Positions 28,562 through 38,924 are shown, counted from the stretch's first letter. The stretch is DNA of 64,000 bases from Cerasicoccus maritimus (GCA_031296935.1 JAVDPD010000013.1:62001-126000); one strand, 5' to 3'. The notes: generated by a model not told the origin, from the sequence alone. Numbers and translations: made by a program.

Positions 28562-28636
28562 ATGGTGCCCCCACTGGGACTCGAACCCAGATTAACGGTT
28601 TAGGAAACCGCGGTTCTATCCATTGAACTATGGGGA
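28562..28636 (-). tRNA. tRNA-Arg (anticodon CCT)
   Basis: On the minus strand the 75-nt sequence, with CCA encoded, folds as a full cloverleaf. The acceptor stem is GTCCCCA/TGGGGGC and the D stem is GTTC/GAAC. The anticodon stem GCGGT/ACCGT encloses loop TTCCTAA, and the T arm is CTGGG-TTCGAGT-CCCAG. The CCT anticodon reads AGG. tRNA genes are common integration sites, and mobile-element scars lie on both sides. Confidence 0.95.
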
Positions 28637-28728
28637 CAAACCTTTCTATACCAATTGGTTATGTAAGAATTTCGACGGCGAAATTTGGCCATTGCAACCC
28701 GAAAGTGTAACCCGGGAGCTTTTAGGGC

Positions 28729-28899
28729 ATGCCTGAGCCCGGAAAATCGAGTCAATCCACGTTCCAAAAGGTTGCTGAATGCCTGTATCGTCACGAAACA
28801 TCGGGCACTTACTATGCGTTGGTAAAAAATCACGGCAAGCAAATCCGCAGGGCCTTATAAACCAAAGATCGGAAGCTCGCGGACCGTCGTTTAAGGGAC
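28729..28899 (+). pseudogene. Tyrosine-recombinase (integrase) N-terminal remnant
   Basis: From ATG 28729 a 43-codon frame reads FQKVAECLYRHETSGTYYAL and VKNHGKQIRRAL, then TAA (28858-28860). The same frame continues TKDRKLADRRLRD. This matches the N-terminal arm-binding region of verrucomicrobial phage-type integrases, where SLKTxDRKLAERRL is typical. A stop codon interrupts it and the catalytic domain is missing. It lies 92 bp beyond the 5' end of tRNA-Arg, as expected for the scar of an integrated element. Confidence 0.55.
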
Positions 28900-29035
28900 T
28901 GCGTCCCCAACGATTACGGTGGCCATAGGCTCTCCCGACATACGCATATCAATTATTTCAGCTCACAAACAGAGAATTTAAAACCTATAGAAACCTCCTG
29001 AGTTTCCATTTGCTATTCCGTATTTACCGACAACC

Positions 29036-31096
29036 ATGCCAGCGATGAAAGTCGGTATAGAAAGAATCTGTGTCATGCTGCTCCTCGGTGGCTATTTTCT
29101 CATGGCGCTATATGGCGTTTCGAGTAAATCAATGACCTATGACGAAGGCATCCACTTAATTGGTGGTTACTCCTTTTGGACACTCGACGACTTCCGACTG
29201 CACCCTGAGAACGGCCAGCTGTCTCAACGCATGGCATCCGTTCCTATGCTAACAATGGACACGCCCGCAATTCCTACGGATCACTACTCGTGGGCCAACA
29301 GAGATGGCTGGAGCGCCCAAGCACATTATTTCTATGACCTGCAAACTGAACCAATCTGGCTAATCTTTTGCGGACGTGTCGTTATCATACTCATAACAGC
29401 CCTAATCGGCCTGCTGTCTTACATCTACGCCAAGCGCTTATTTGGCATATGCGGTGGCTTCATTACACTTGTTCTCTTTTGTTGCTTTCCGGAAATATTG
29501 GCCCACGGCAGTCTCATCACTTCGGACATGCTTGGTGCTGGGACCTTCCTCCTCTCCTTGTTTGCGCTTGGGCTGGTTTTGGAAAAACTGACTTTGCTGA
29601 GAATATGTCTGCTGGGCATTGGCGCTGGGCTACTTTGCGTATCCAAAAACCACGCTGCTCTGCTAGCGCCAGTGGCCAGCATCTCATTGATCCTGGTTAC
29701 GATACTTAAGCCGGATTACTTAATCGTCTGGCGAAGTAAGGGGCATCGGGCACGGGGCTACCTAAAAACTTTTGGCATGCGACTGAGTGCCCTGACCGTT
29801 GCGGCAATCTTGGCATGGACTGTATTATGGGCCTGCTACGGCTTTCGCTTTGAAACCTATAATCCAGAGCTGCCTGCCCCTAACGCTAACTGGGATTGGG
29901 ATTACGTGCTTCCTGCTGAAAAAATCAGCGCCGATCTGATACGCTTTACCCTAAACCATAAACTACTGCCGGAAGCCTTTCTCTATGGCGTTGCGCAGAA
30001 CTTGCAGAACAGCCATATACGCCCTTCTTTCTTGATGGGCGAGTATTCGTTCACCGGCTTTCATGCATTCTTCCCACTCGCTCTACTCTTCAAGAGCCCC
30101 ATCGCATTGATCGCTTTAACTCTCCTGGGCATACTCTGTCTCTTTATTTGGCTCAAACGATCCGGCAAAGATCTGTTACAGAAGGAGCAACAGGTAACGA
30201 GGATGATCCTGACAATTCCGCTGGTAATCTTCATACTGGTTTACGGCAGTGTCGCAATAAACAGCTCACTAAATTTGGGGCTGCGCTATATGTTGCCCGT
30301 CATACTATGCGGACTAGTCCTCATCGGAGGAATGGCTATCCTGTGGCGCCGCAATAGAGTCGGCCAGATCGCGATTGCATCATTATTGACCCTGTATGTA
30401 TTTGAAAGCGCCACCGCTTACCCTAATTATTTATCGTTCTTCAATATTGCAGTTGGAGGCTCTCAAAACGGTTACAAGCTGCTAGTCGATAGCTCACTGG
30501 ATTGGGGCCAGGACCTCGGTGCACTGAGTGATTGGCTCGCAGAAAACAATGCGGCTCCCAATGAAATCCCGGTCTATCTAGGTTGCCTGGGCACTGAAAA
30601 TCCCGAATACCTTGGCATCGATGCGCGCTATCTATTTTCGGCAGGCTATCAGTTGTATTATTCATACAATATGCCTCGCCTGGAACCTGGCTATTACGTA
30701 ATGAGCGCCACGATCCTACAAGGTCCTTATCAGACAGTTTCTCGCCCCTGGACCGAAGAGCAAAACCAACTCTACCTGCACTCAATCCGAGAGCTAGCCC
30801 GACTCTTTAACGGCGTAAGCAGTATGCAATTACTCCTCGATAAGATTGCCCAGAACAACCCTCAGCATTGGCTAAAAGTCCTAAGGTCCTACGAGCAGCT
30901 AAGAGACGAACGACTGCGGCTATACCTGATTGAACAGGAGCCAGTTGCACGCATCAACAATTCTATTTTTGTCTACCGACTTGACGAGCAAGACTTGGTT
31001 AACGCAGTAATCTACCCACAAATTGGCTTTCCCGAAAAGTTTCCACTCCGGCAATTCAAACAACAAATTGAACGTTCAGCGAACAGTCATTCTTGA
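29036..31096 (+). CDS. Membrane glycosyltransferase, GT39/ArnT-like
   Basis: The 686-residue protein has roughly ten to twelve transmembrane helices and, after the first helix, a periplasmic loop with SMTYDEGIHLIGGYSF and HPENGQLSQRM, the acidic DE pair and downstream His/Asn typical of lipid-linked sugar transferases (PMT/ArnT/GT-C fold). A further loop, NLGLRYMLPVI, is also typical. Such enzymes transfer sugars from polyprenyl phosphate to protein or lipid A at the outer face of the inner membrane. The acceptor is unknown. It stands alone, next to a PEP-CTERM gene. Confidence 0.75.
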   Translation: MPAMKVGIERICVMLLLGGYFLMALYGVSSKSMTYDEGIHLIGGYSFWTLDDFRLHPENGQLSQRMASVPMLTMDTPAIPTDHYSWANRDGWSAQAHYFYDLQTEPIWLIFCGRVVIILITALIGLLSYIYAKRLFGICGGFITLVLFCCFPEILAHGSLITSDMLGAGTFLLSLFALGLVLEKLTLLRICLLGIGAGLLCVSKNHAALLAPVASISLILVTILKPDYLIVWRSKGHRARGYLKTFGMRLSALTVAAILAWTVLWACYGFRFETYNPELPAPNANWDWDYVLPAEKISADLIRFTLNHKLLPEAFLYGVAQNLQNSHIRPSFLMGEYSFTGFHAFFPLALLFKSPIALIALTLLGILCLFIWLKRSGKDLLQKEQQVTRMILTIPLVIFILVYGSVAINSSLNLGLRYMLPVILCGLVLIGGMAILWRRNRVGQIAIASLLTLYVFESATAYPNYLSFFNIAVGGSQNGYKLLVDSSLDWGQDLGALSDWLAENNAAPNEIPVYLGCLGTENPEYLGIDARYLFSAGYQLYYSYNMPRLEPGYYVMSATILQGPYQTVSRPWTEEQNQLYLHSIRELARLFNGVSSMQLLLDKIAQNNPQHWLKVLRSYEQLRDERLRLYLIEQEPVARINNSIFVYRLDEQDLVNAVIYPQIGFPEKFPLRQFKQQIERSANSHS

Positions 31097-31190
31097 TTCG
31101 ATTGAATGCGGGGAAATGAAGCGCCCTTTCCTTTCGTGCGTAGAGGGATAGAACTGATACCCAAGCCCTACCGGCAAGCGGTCGAGCTAA

Positions 31191-32147
31191 TCAGCATCGA
31201 TTTGCCTTACTTTGACGGCGACGTATCACGCAGCCAAGAATGCCCAGAGAAAGGAATAACGCATACATGCCTGGCTCTGGGACTGACGTCAGCGTCAAGG
31301 TGTCACCGGAAAAAGTGAAGTAGTCGGCAAAGTCCCCACTATTGCTGCCAGCAACCGTCAGCTTGCCAGCCGCCCATTGCGATATCCAAGTGGCCTCGTC
31401 TGGCGCACTGGCTCCAGCAACTGTGATACTGCTCCCCACCGAATCTGCTTCGAAATCGAAGTTAAACTCCGTGAAGCGACCTGTCGTATTCGCAGCCACA
31501 ATAGAGTTCACGCCGCTGCCCATAGTGATCTGGCCATAACCAGTATCCGGGTTCGCCCCATACTGCAGGAGGCTGACATCGAGCGTGCCGCCATTTTGAA
31601 TAGTCAACAACGGATTCACGACGCCGTTAAGCGCGTAAAGGTAAGTGCCAAACGTAGCGGTAACGCCGTCAATGAGCATGCTGCCATCGCGTTGGTTATT
31701 TGTCGTTAAGGGCATGCTGACAGTGCTGTAAATGTTAAGCGTAGCCGCTGTTCCGACGAATCGAATGGAGCCGGCGCCAACACTTGCGGTAAAAGAGCCG
31801 CCGTCTACATTCATCGTCGATCCATTGAGAATGAAGATGTTCGAAGTAGCCAAGTCAAACGTGCCGCCATTGAGGTTATAAACGCCGCCTGAGAAATTCT
31901 TGGCAGCTGTTACATCCCAGGTTACGGTATTCCCAGTCTGGGTGACATTGGAAGAGAACGAGTTGTCAATGGACACGGCGGGACCTGTGCCGGTGATGAA
32001 GCCATCATTTCCCGAAATGTCTGGCGTGCCCGCGGTCCAATTCGTGCTCGTAGAAAACACGCTGTCCGTCGCGCCAGTCCATGTAGTTTGAGCAAAGGCA
32101 ATAGAAGGTAGCGCCAACGCGCAGACCAGCAGAGGATTGATTTTCAT
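31191..32147 (-). CDS. PEP-CTERM protein with autotransporter-like beta repeats
   Basis: The protein (about 318 residues) has a signal peptide (MKINPLLVCALALPSIAFA), then TTWTGATDSVFSTSTNWTAG, the start of the beta-helical repeat type found in autotransporter-associated proteins. It ends VPEPGMYALFLSLGILG with a basic tail, a PEP-CTERM sorting signal. The start may instead be ATG 32156. Long strings of Gly, Asn, Thr and Ser suggest an extracellular beta-solenoid. Confidence 0.8.
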   Translation of the reverse strand: MKINPLLVCALALPSIAFAQTTWTGATDSVFSTSTNWTAGTPDISGNDGFITGTGPAVSIDNSFSSNVTQTGNTVTWDVTAAKNFSGGVYNLNGGTFDLATSNIFILNGSTMNVDGGSFTASVGAGSIRFVGTAATLNIYSTVSMPLTTNNQRDGSMLIDGVTATFGTYLYALNGVVNPLLTIQNGGTLDVSLLQYGANPDTGYGQITMGSGVNSIVAANTTGRFTEFNFDFEADSVGSSITVAGASAPDEATWISQWAAGKLTVAGSNSGDFADYFTFSGDTLTLTSVPEPGMYALFLSLGILGCVIRRRQSKANRC

Positions 32148-32398
32148 ATGATGCATAGGGTATGGTGTGTGTGGAGTTCTGGGTTATAAATGGAATCTTA
32201 TCCACAAGAGCATGCGCTTCAAGCAGCAAAGGATGTAACAAAATACACCACTGGCGACCGCGCGTTTAGCCACATCCTTGGATCGCTAGGCATTCTCAGC
32301 AACCACAAGTCCACACCGATACATTGAGCGAAACTTGACTCCCGCCTAGGCATCGAGAAAATACCCACATTACTCCCCCTGATTCATTTGAGAAAAAC

Positions 32399-33433
32399 GT
32401 GACTCAGCGTGACATCGCCAAAAAACTCGGCGTAAGTGTCGCGACCGTTTCACGTGCATTGCGGACGGACCCCAAAACCGCGCCCGAAACCATTAAGAAG
32501 ATCAAAGACGCCGCGGAGAAAATGGGCTACCGGCCCGACCCCGGGTTTCAGGTTTTGATTGAGCGACGCTGGCGCGGACGTCGCTCCAACGACGGACTGA
32601 ACATCAGCTACGTTTTCGACAGCAAGGATCTCACGGAAACCGACGAGCTTGAGTACAAGCGCTATCGGGAAGCTGCGCTGACTCTTGGCTACACGCTCAT
32701 CCCCGAAGACTTGCGCGACTACCCAAGCATCCAAAAACTCATGCAGCGCATGGACGCCAAGGGCGTCAGCGGCGCCGTGTTATCCTACATCTCCGAAGCG
32801 CCATACGACATCGCCGACTTGTTGAAAAACTTTGCCGCAGTGAGCATCAACGTATCGGCAACACAACCCGACTGCCCCATCGTTATGCACGATGAGTTTA
32901 TGGCAATCGAACAAATCTGGCGGCGGCTCAAGCGCGACGGCTATCAGCGCATCGGCGTGCTGCTCGAGGACTACCCCGAGTCCTTTACCATGAACCAGCG
33001 CCTCGGTGCCGTGCTTTGCCGACATCATCGCGAAAACAATCCAGACAAGCTCATTCCCATTCAGTTTTGTAATTTCCGCAACCACACGCAGCATACGTCT
33101 GTAGGAGAATGGGTAGAGCGCTATCGGCCGGATGTCGTCGTTGGCGACACGCATCACCATTACGAAACGCTAGCGTTGCTAGGCTACACCATGCCCAAAG
33201 ATTTTGCCTACCTGACCATCAACATGTGGGACCCGAATTACGCTGGCCAAATCGCCGGTTACTTCCGGGACAACGTCATCCTGCTACGTCGCAGTTTGCA
33301 GCTACTCAATTTGATGATCCGCTCCAGCAGTCATGGCTCCGATCAATCTGACCTCATCGAAATGGTAAATGGCGAATGGCTAGACGGCGAAAGTCTGCCC
33401 ACACTGAATCAAAGCCTGTCGCTTCGCTCATAA
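32399..33433 (+). CDS. LacI-family transcriptional regulator
   Basis: The 344-residue protein starts at GTG 32399 with a canonical LacI helix-turn-helix (TQRDIAKKLGVSVATVSRAL) and hinge (KMGYRPDP), then a periplasmic-binding-type sugar domain. LacI regulators usually control sugar uptake or degradation. Nearby secreted proteins and the giant pseudopilin cassette are candidate targets. It is transcribed toward the convergent small secreted gene at 33533. Confidence 0.9.
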   Translation: MTQRDIAKKLGVSVATVSRALRTDPKTAPETIKKIKDAAEKMGYRPDPGFQVLIERRWRGRRSNDGLNISYVFDSKDLTETDELEYKRYREAALTLGYTLIPEDLRDYPSIQKLMQRMDAKGVSGAVLSYISEAPYDIADLLKNFAAVSINVSATQPDCPIVMHDEFMAIEQIWRRLKRDGYQRIGVLLEDYPESFTMNQRLGAVLCRHHRENNPDKLIPIQFCNFRNHTQHTSVGEWVERYRPDVVVGDTHHHYETLALLGYTMPKDFAYLTINMWDPNYAGQIAGYFRDNVILLRRSLQLLNLMIRSSSHGSDQSDLIEMVNGEWLDGESLPTLNQSLSLRS

Positions 33434-33532
33434 ACCCAACGCACTGGCCAATAGCGTGAAGGTCATTTGCAGCTGGTGAAGCGTAAGCAATTTTTTTGAA
33501 AAGCGGAACGTTATCTTTCGCTGCAACGATTT

Positions 33533-34261
33533 TCAGAGAATCACATTTCGCATAAACCAACGGCGATCATTGTCACTGAGCGTGAACAAAAAATAGACAC
33601 CGCTGACGTCTGGCTGCATGCGCCATTTACGACGGTAGACCAGCTTGTAATCGTCGTCGTCCTTCAGCGCTAACTGCACTGGAAGCGTTAAGTTTTTAAT
33701 GCCGGATACTGGCACACTAACCGGTGCCAAAGGTCGAAGGTTGTAGATTTCCCCACCCGCTTTCAACACGAGCTCTTCCATCGAAAGATTGTAAACCAGA
33801 ATTGTTCCAGCTGGCACGTTTTGCTCAGAAGTGTTAATCGCAATGGCGCGGCTCTTTTGCTCGCCGACGCTGGCGGTGGTCACTACGATAATTGACCGCT
33901 CCCATTCCCGTCCGAAGTTCACGTTGATGACCGGCGTGTAAATCGGCCCGTCTTCAGAATCTCTACGCGCGTAGAGACTAAACTGCGTGGGTCCGGAGTA
34001 CGCGTAAGTAGGCGAAAGCGTCGTTTGGTTAATCGCAATTGGCTCATAGCCATCGGCTCCGATGAAATACAAGTCGGGCAGCTCGTGTGCTGGGCGCGCA
34101 TTTGCCAATGTACCAGAGGACACCTGCTTGCGCGCACTGAACACCATCACCTGAAACTCCACCGAGCAGGCATCTTGCACCCCTTGAGCTTGTGCCAATT
34201 GCCCCAGGCAGAGCGCCGCGCCCAACATCAGCCATGCAGTAACTTTGCTTAGTCGATCCAT
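33533..34261 (-). CDS. Small secreted partner of the giant pseudopilin, cassette 1
   Basis: The 242-residue protein has a signal peptide (cleavage near AQA-QG, about residues 24-26). It is homologous to the second gene of cassette 2: both contain YSGPTQFSLYAR or YHGPRQFTLYER near residue 95, followed by similar beta-rich segments. The start codon (ATG 34261) lies inside the last codons of the giant gene, with a 13-nt overlap (34249-34261) that fits translational coupling. I do not recognise the family; no catalytic motif is visible. Confidence 0.75.
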   Translation of the reverse strand: MDRLSKVTAWLMLGAALCLGQLAQAQGVQDACSVEFQVMVFSARKQVSSGTLANARPAHELPDLYFIGADGYEPIAINQTTLSPTYAYSGPTQFSLYARRDSEDGPIYTPVINVNFGREWERSIIVVTTASVGEQKSRAIAINTSEQNVPAGTILVYNLSMEELVLKAGGEIYNLRPLAPVSVPVSGIKNLTLPVQLALKDDDDYKLVYRRKWRMQPDVSGVYFLFTLSDNDRRWFMRNVIL

Positions 34262-37200
34262 TGGAAATCTATGATGCGAAACTGTCGCCCAAAGGTTAGA
34301 TTAATCTCGGTCAAGTCCTGCTCTTCATCGGTCGCCGCATTCAAAGGGTCGACGAATTCCGCCACTCGCTGAACCGTCGCCTTACAGCGCGCGATGGATT
34401 GAGTTTCCCCTGTCAGTGCGTTAATCGACTCGCCGTAGGCATGAATGACAAAGGTGTCCGAACGTACGCTCATCACCGGGCCAATCACATCGAGCAAGTC
34501 CAGTTGGGTGAGGTAGCCGGTTGCGCCAGTGGCACGATCACCCAAGCTCGCATCGATATCCATTTCGCGGTAAAACTCCTGTAAGTCGGGTTCAGCCAGT
34601 TTGTAGTTTTCGTCGTTGAATCGCGAACTCCCTGTAGCCGACACCGCATTAACCTCAGACAAATCAATCGCCGCCTGCAAGGCGCCCACCATCATCGCGC
34701 GCCTACCTTCCTCGCCCGATGCTGCGTAGGCCGCCTCGCGGGTAGATTGGTAATTGGCTGAGTCCAACACACGATTCACAAAATGCGAAAGGGAAATGAA
34801 TGGACCGCGTTCCTTAACCTGCGTAACGATGGCCTCCGCCAAGCGTTCGATATCATCATCAGTTAGAGCGAGAAAGCCATTATAAACCGCGTCATCGAGT
34901 GTGTTGCGATCCACCGCAGTGGGTTCACCATCGGGCATGGCCACGCGGAGAAAAGGCGTCGTCGCGGCATCGTCGTATTCACCGACACGGCTTTCCACCG
35001 CTGCATGCTTTGCACTGCAAAGTAATGCCGACCAGGCACGCACAGAAGTAGAGTTTACATTGAAGGCGCCCTTCACGTAAAGACCGGCCGCCGAGGTCGC
35101 GAATCCCAGGTCAAAGTCGTCTGTCAAAGAGTGCCGAGCATTGTGGCTGCTATCATCCGCAGCGTTATAAGCCGAGAAGAAATAGCCATCCCACAAAGCG
35201 TCGTTGAGCAAGTAAGACACATCGTAGTGATAGTAACCGGCAGGATCCGGATTACTATCGGGCCAAGTGCTGCGAGACGTTTGGCCAGCAGGAATGCGCG
35301 GATCCTGTAACGAGTTGCCGATTGCATATGCCGGCCAGGTGTTCTGGACGTTGTAAGTCTTGTAAGGATGGCTGTAGAATTTACTCGAGTTGATGAACGG
35401 CTGCGTAAGATTCGCGTGGGCAAGGTCTGCAACAGAAAGGAAGAAGCTGTCGTCCGTAGGCGCTTCATAGAGAATAAAACCGCCGTCGGTAATGGCGCTG
35501 GGATCGTCCGTATAGCTGAAGTTCACTCGCTCATCGCCATGATTGTAGCTGAAGTAGGAGTTGTTCGCGGGCAGGCCATAATACCAGTGGTAGTTTTCAG
35601 TGTTGCCAAAGTAGCTTGGATTAAAGGCGAAGTCGCTGCCCTGGTTATTACCGTAGTCCACCTGCTCCAGCGGAGTTTTACTGCTGCGTGGCGCGCGTGG
35701 ATTGTAGTTCGCTATCGTGCGTACGTAGGGCATTATTTCACGCTGAGCATCCGTAAGGTCGTCGTTGTTATTCACCTCGGCATAGTTGCTGGGCAACTTG
35801 AGATGCATGTAAGCTCCGGCAGCGGGGAACGTCGCTAAATTGTAATTGGTATGCCCGGCAATGATCGGCTGATTTGCTTCTGCGGAGCTGATGAGCGAAC
35901 TGTCCGTCGCAGGCCAGAGAATATTCCCCTGCCCACCGCCTCCTGAGCCAGTCACAAAATAATTCTGCCCCGAAACATGCTGAAGCAGCACATTGTTTTC
36001 CGCGTTGGCGATCGACTCACGCGCCAGGCGAATGCGCAGGTAGTTAGCAGACATCATCCGCAGGCCGAACTGATCGATCTGCTGCTCCGCGCCCAGCAAA
36101 TCCAACGTAAACGGCGTCACATCTTCGTAGTAAAAATATTCACCGTCGTAGAACCCCACTTCCAGCGGCATTGGCGTGGCAGGATTCGAATCCATCTTCG
36201 AAATCGAGCTTGGCGAAAACACCAGCGCTTCGCCTGGCTCAATCACCGGGCTTACCAATTCGAAGCGCAGCGGATCACTCGTATTGGGAAATACATCACT
36301 CTCCTTGTAGTAAGAAACTTGGCCATTGTTTGGATTCGTATAGGTAACGGTGTCCGGTCGACCGTCATCTTCTTTCAGATAGATACGCGGCTGGATTTCC
36401 ATCGTCATCCCCTCAGCGCCATTGTAGGTATTAATATCGGTAACTTTGACAAAGTAGGTCTCAGACGCGATTGGCTGATCGTATGGATTCCACAAAACAA
36501 CAATTGGAAACAGGCACAAGCGTGGCTGATACTGCCCGGATCCAATGCTATACATGATTAGGTGATGATGAAGCGAAAACTGAGCAATCACCGGGTAAAC
36601 GCCGGACTGCGCATCCGTTGGCTCGCGGGATTCCAGCTCTCCATCGTCGTTAAGGCGTTGGGTGTAATACGAGCGTAGCTGCTCCCAAAGAGGTCCACCA
36701 GGATCTTTGTCGTTCGCCACCCCACCTTGCGCATCAAACACCTGAGTGCTACCATGATCCGCGATTAAATCCTGAAAATCCTCGGTGTCTTCAAAAGCTG
36801 CCGTGAGATCTTTTTTGAACCCGCCATCGCGTACATTGACCAGCAACCCACGTGTTTCACCCGTGATGTCATGCGCGTAATCCTCCAAAATGGAATCATC
36901 GGTATTCAGCACAATAGGCAATTCAGACAAGGTGGTCGTTGCCCCCAGCTGTGACTGCCCGATCTCCAGATCAGTAATCAAGGCACCAATGCCATCAATG
37001 GATGCTGCGTTCATGACTGACGGATTTCGCGCATCCAAATTATTCGCGCGACGTACATCTTCCGGCGTCAGCGAAACATTGGCCTTCAATCCTTCATCCG
37101 AAATCCAGTAGGCATATTTTCCCTTCAGTGCCCCCTCACTGTAGATGTCCTCCTTGGGCAAGATGACCGCCGTACCGTCCAAATCGTCGTCCGCCATCAG

Positions 37201-37641
37201 GATTTCATCATCGGCTAAGCTACTCGCCGAACGTCCCAAGTATGGCTCCAATACAGCCAACTCTCCATTATTGGGCAAGCTGACCAACCATTTGAGCACG
37301 CTACGATCTTTAATCTCCTGTTGAGTCTGATCGTCACTCAGGCTGAATGCTTCGTCATCCGGATCGCTCGACCATACACCCGTCCAGTAAGGCGCGTCGT
37401 CAGCTAGAATATCCGCTCGAGCCGTGATACGCTGATCTGGCCCGGCCAGTTTCTGCAACTCTCCCAACGCCTGCACCAAGGCAAACTGTGCATTGCTTCG
37501 TGCCTCCGCATCGATTCGCTGAACAGAAGACGCATTTGACTCCACCATCAAAGTTGTGGATAACGACAAAAGCAGCATGACCATGAAGGCCATCAACACG
37601 AGGGCGATAACGAGCGCAAAGCCTGGATTCTTATTCTTCAA
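34249..37641 (-). CDS. Giant pseudopilin-like surface protein, cassette 1
   Basis: The 1130-residue protein starts KNKNPG, then FALVIALVLMAFMVMLLLS: a prepilin-peptidase site after Gly and a hydrophobic pilin helix. GELQKLAGPDQRITARADIL follows at about residues 55-74. It ends SVRSDTFVIHAYGE and a Gln/Trp/Asp terminus (FQWID). The N-terminus and size recall Verru_Chthon cassette protein A (TIGR02600), known from Verrucomicrobia, but the full four-gene A-D set is not present here. It is paralogous to 39880-43425. PilX-like domains of this size may assemble at a type II secretion or pilus tip; that is inference. Confidence 0.75.
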   Translation of the reverse strand: MKNKNPGFALVIALVLMAFMVMLLLSLSTTLMVESNASSVQRIDAEARSNAQFALVQALGELQKLAGPDQRITARADILADDAPYWTGVWSSDPDDEAFSLSDDQTQQEIKDRSVLKWLVSLPNNGELAVLEPYLGRSASSLADDEILMADDDLDGTAVILPKEDIYSEGALKGKYAYWISDEGLKANVSLTPEDVRRANNLDARNPSVMNAASIDGIGALITDLEIGQSQLGATTTLSELPIVLNTDDSILEDYAHDITGETRGLLVNVRDGGFKKDLTAAFEDTEDFQDLIADHGSTQVFDAQGGVANDKDPGGPLWEQLRSYYTQRLNDDGELESREPTDAQSGVYPVIAQFSLHHHLIMYSIGSGQYQPRLCLFPIVVLWNPYDQPIASETYFVKVTDINTYNGAEGMTMEIQPRIYLKEDDGRPDTVTYTNPNNGQVSYYKESDVFPNTSDPLRFELVSPVIEPGEALVFSPSSISKMDSNPATPMPLEVGFYDGEYFYYEDVTPFTLDLLGAEQQIDQFGLRMMSANYLRIRLARESIANAENNVLLQHVSGQNYFVTGSGGGGQGNILWPATDSSLISSAEANQPIIAGHTNYNLATFPAAGAYMHLKLPSNYAEVNNNDDLTDAQREIMPYVRTIANYNPRAPRSSKTPLEQVDYGNNQGSDFAFNPSYFGNTENYHWYYGLPANNSYFSYNHGDERVNFSYTDDPSAITDGGFILYEAPTDDSFFLSVADLAHANLTQPFINSSKFYSHPYKTYNVQNTWPAYAIGNSLQDPRIPAGQTSRSTWPDSNPDPAGYYHYDVSYLLNDALWDGYFFSAYNAADDSSHNARHSLTDDFDLGFATSAAGLYVKGAFNVNSTSVRAWSALLCSAKHAAVESRVGEYDDAATTPFLRVAMPDGEPTAVDRNTLDDAVYNGFLALTDDDIERLAEAIVTQVKERGPFISLSHFVNRVLDSANYQSTREAAYAASGEEGRRAMMVGALQAAIDLSEVNAVSATGSSRFNDENYKLAEPDLQEFYREMDIDASLGDRATGATGYLTQLDLLDVIGPVMSVRSDTFVIHAYGESINALTGETQSIARCKATVQRVAEFVDPLNAATDEEQDLTEINLTFGRQFRIIDFQWID

Positions 37642-37988
37642 AAGGGTATGCCGAATGGGTTAATCAATCAACGATTGGACTCCATTCATCGCCTTTTGAA
37701 GGCCATTTGTAAAACGAGCAGACATGTAACAATATGCAGACTCGTTGCAGAGACCGAAGTTACCTGAATCCTTTCCCACCCGATCTCACTGTAAATCTCG
37801 TGGCGAACTCACTTGTGGCACCCTCTAAGCAACTTTGTCAGAGAACACATCTTCTTGGGCCTTGAGCTCCCCCGCGTGCAAAATCACTAACATTACGATT
37901 TAGCCGAGAAAAGACTCAGCCAACAGCCAATGTAGTGTATTCCACTATCATCCCAGCGACTCTCTCTGAGTTCAAAATTCTAAGTAAA
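37642..37988. other. Gene-free leader of cassette 1
   Basis: No coding frame is seen upstream of the giant gene over 347 bp. The stretch is moderately AT-rich and must hold the leftward promoter, but I cannot point to a convincing -35/-10 pair. Confidence 0.3.
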
Positions 37989-38020
37989 GAGCCACTCGCA
38001 AAGTAGATAACGAGTGGCTC
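37989..38020 (-). terminator. Probable terminator after the PEP-CTERM gene
   Basis: GAGCCACTCG and CGAGTGGCTC form a perfect 10-bp stem around a 12-nt loop. Reading leftward it is followed by TTTACTT, weak but plausible. It lies 144 bp after the stop of the gene at 38164. Confidence 0.55.
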
Positions 38021-38163
38021 CCATTGGAGGAACTACGAGTTCCGTTGAATCTCGAAATCAGTCCAGATCGTAGCGTAACAGCACAGTGCTGCCCCCCTAG
38101 CTACAACATTGCGACTTGTTCGAATTCAATGAAGTTGAATATACTTAGACAGTCTGCCTTGGA

Positions 38164-38904
38164 TTACTTTTTTCGCTTTATCCTACGACGCGCAACCGCC
38201 AGCACGCCAATAACTGCCACACCCATGAGGGCAAAATTGGATGGCTCAGGGATCGACGAAACTTCAACAGCATAATCAGCAAGATAGTATCCACCACTAG
38301 AGGTATAACCACTGCCACTTGTGCCAGCGTTTATAAGGATACCGCCACGGTCCGAAGCACCCGAGACAATGAAGGTCCCCGAGATACTCGTCCAAGTCTG
38401 ATTATCATCCTGAAAACTGAAAGTTTGCGCGACGTCCGTGTAACTGCTCACCCCGACTCCAGTCGTACCTTCCGTGTAGAGAACTTGCCAGTCATTTGGA
38501 TCGATGCCACCATTGGTATCATTGCCAAGGATCTTAAAGCTGTAGCTCACCAGAACATCTTGACCCGAGGTAAAATCAGTGAAATCCAGATTCATCAAAT
38601 AGAACCCAAAATTGGTATTCTGAGTATTTACAGTGCGAACGTAGTAAGCCGTTTCGCCAGCAATCGACACTATTGAATGATCAGAGCTTCCACTTTCGCC
38701 TCTGACGATAAACATATTGGCCGTGGTGCCCGGATCACCTGATCCACTGTAAGAGGTGTCTAATGTATAATTCCAGCTGGCAACGTCTGTGGCCAAAGTC
38801 TCTGGAGTTGAAAAAGAGTATCCGTATTCCCGCGTCTGAGCATTCAAAGAAATGCTACAAATGGCGCCGATTACAAACAGAGGTAGAACTGTTGTGCTTT
38901 TCAT
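38164..38904 (-). CDS. PEP-CTERM protein
   Basis: The 246-residue protein has a signal peptide (residues 1-22, ending SLNA) and the C-terminal signal SSIPEPSNFALMGVAVIGVL followed by ARRRIKRKK. The body is a beta-rich, Gly/Ser/Asp/Tyr-containing domain of the jelly-roll type often seen in PEP-CTERM proteins. It follows the gene at 38925 by 20 bp on the same strand, so the two are probably co-transcribed. Confidence 0.82.
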   Translation of the reverse strand: MKSTTVLPLFVIGAICSISLNAQTREYGYSFSTPETLATDVASWNYTLDTSYSGSGDPGTTANMFIVRGESGSSDHSIVSIAGETAYYVRTVNTQNTNFGFYLMNLDFTDFTSGQDVLVSYSFKILGNDTNGGIDPNDWQVLYTEGTTGVGVSSYTDVAQTFSFQDDNQTWTSISGTFIVSGASDRGGILINAGTSGSGYTSSGGYYLADYAVEVSSIPEPSNFALMGVAVIGVLAVARRRIKRKK

Positions 38905-38924
38905 TTTTTGCCTATTCTTGAGTG

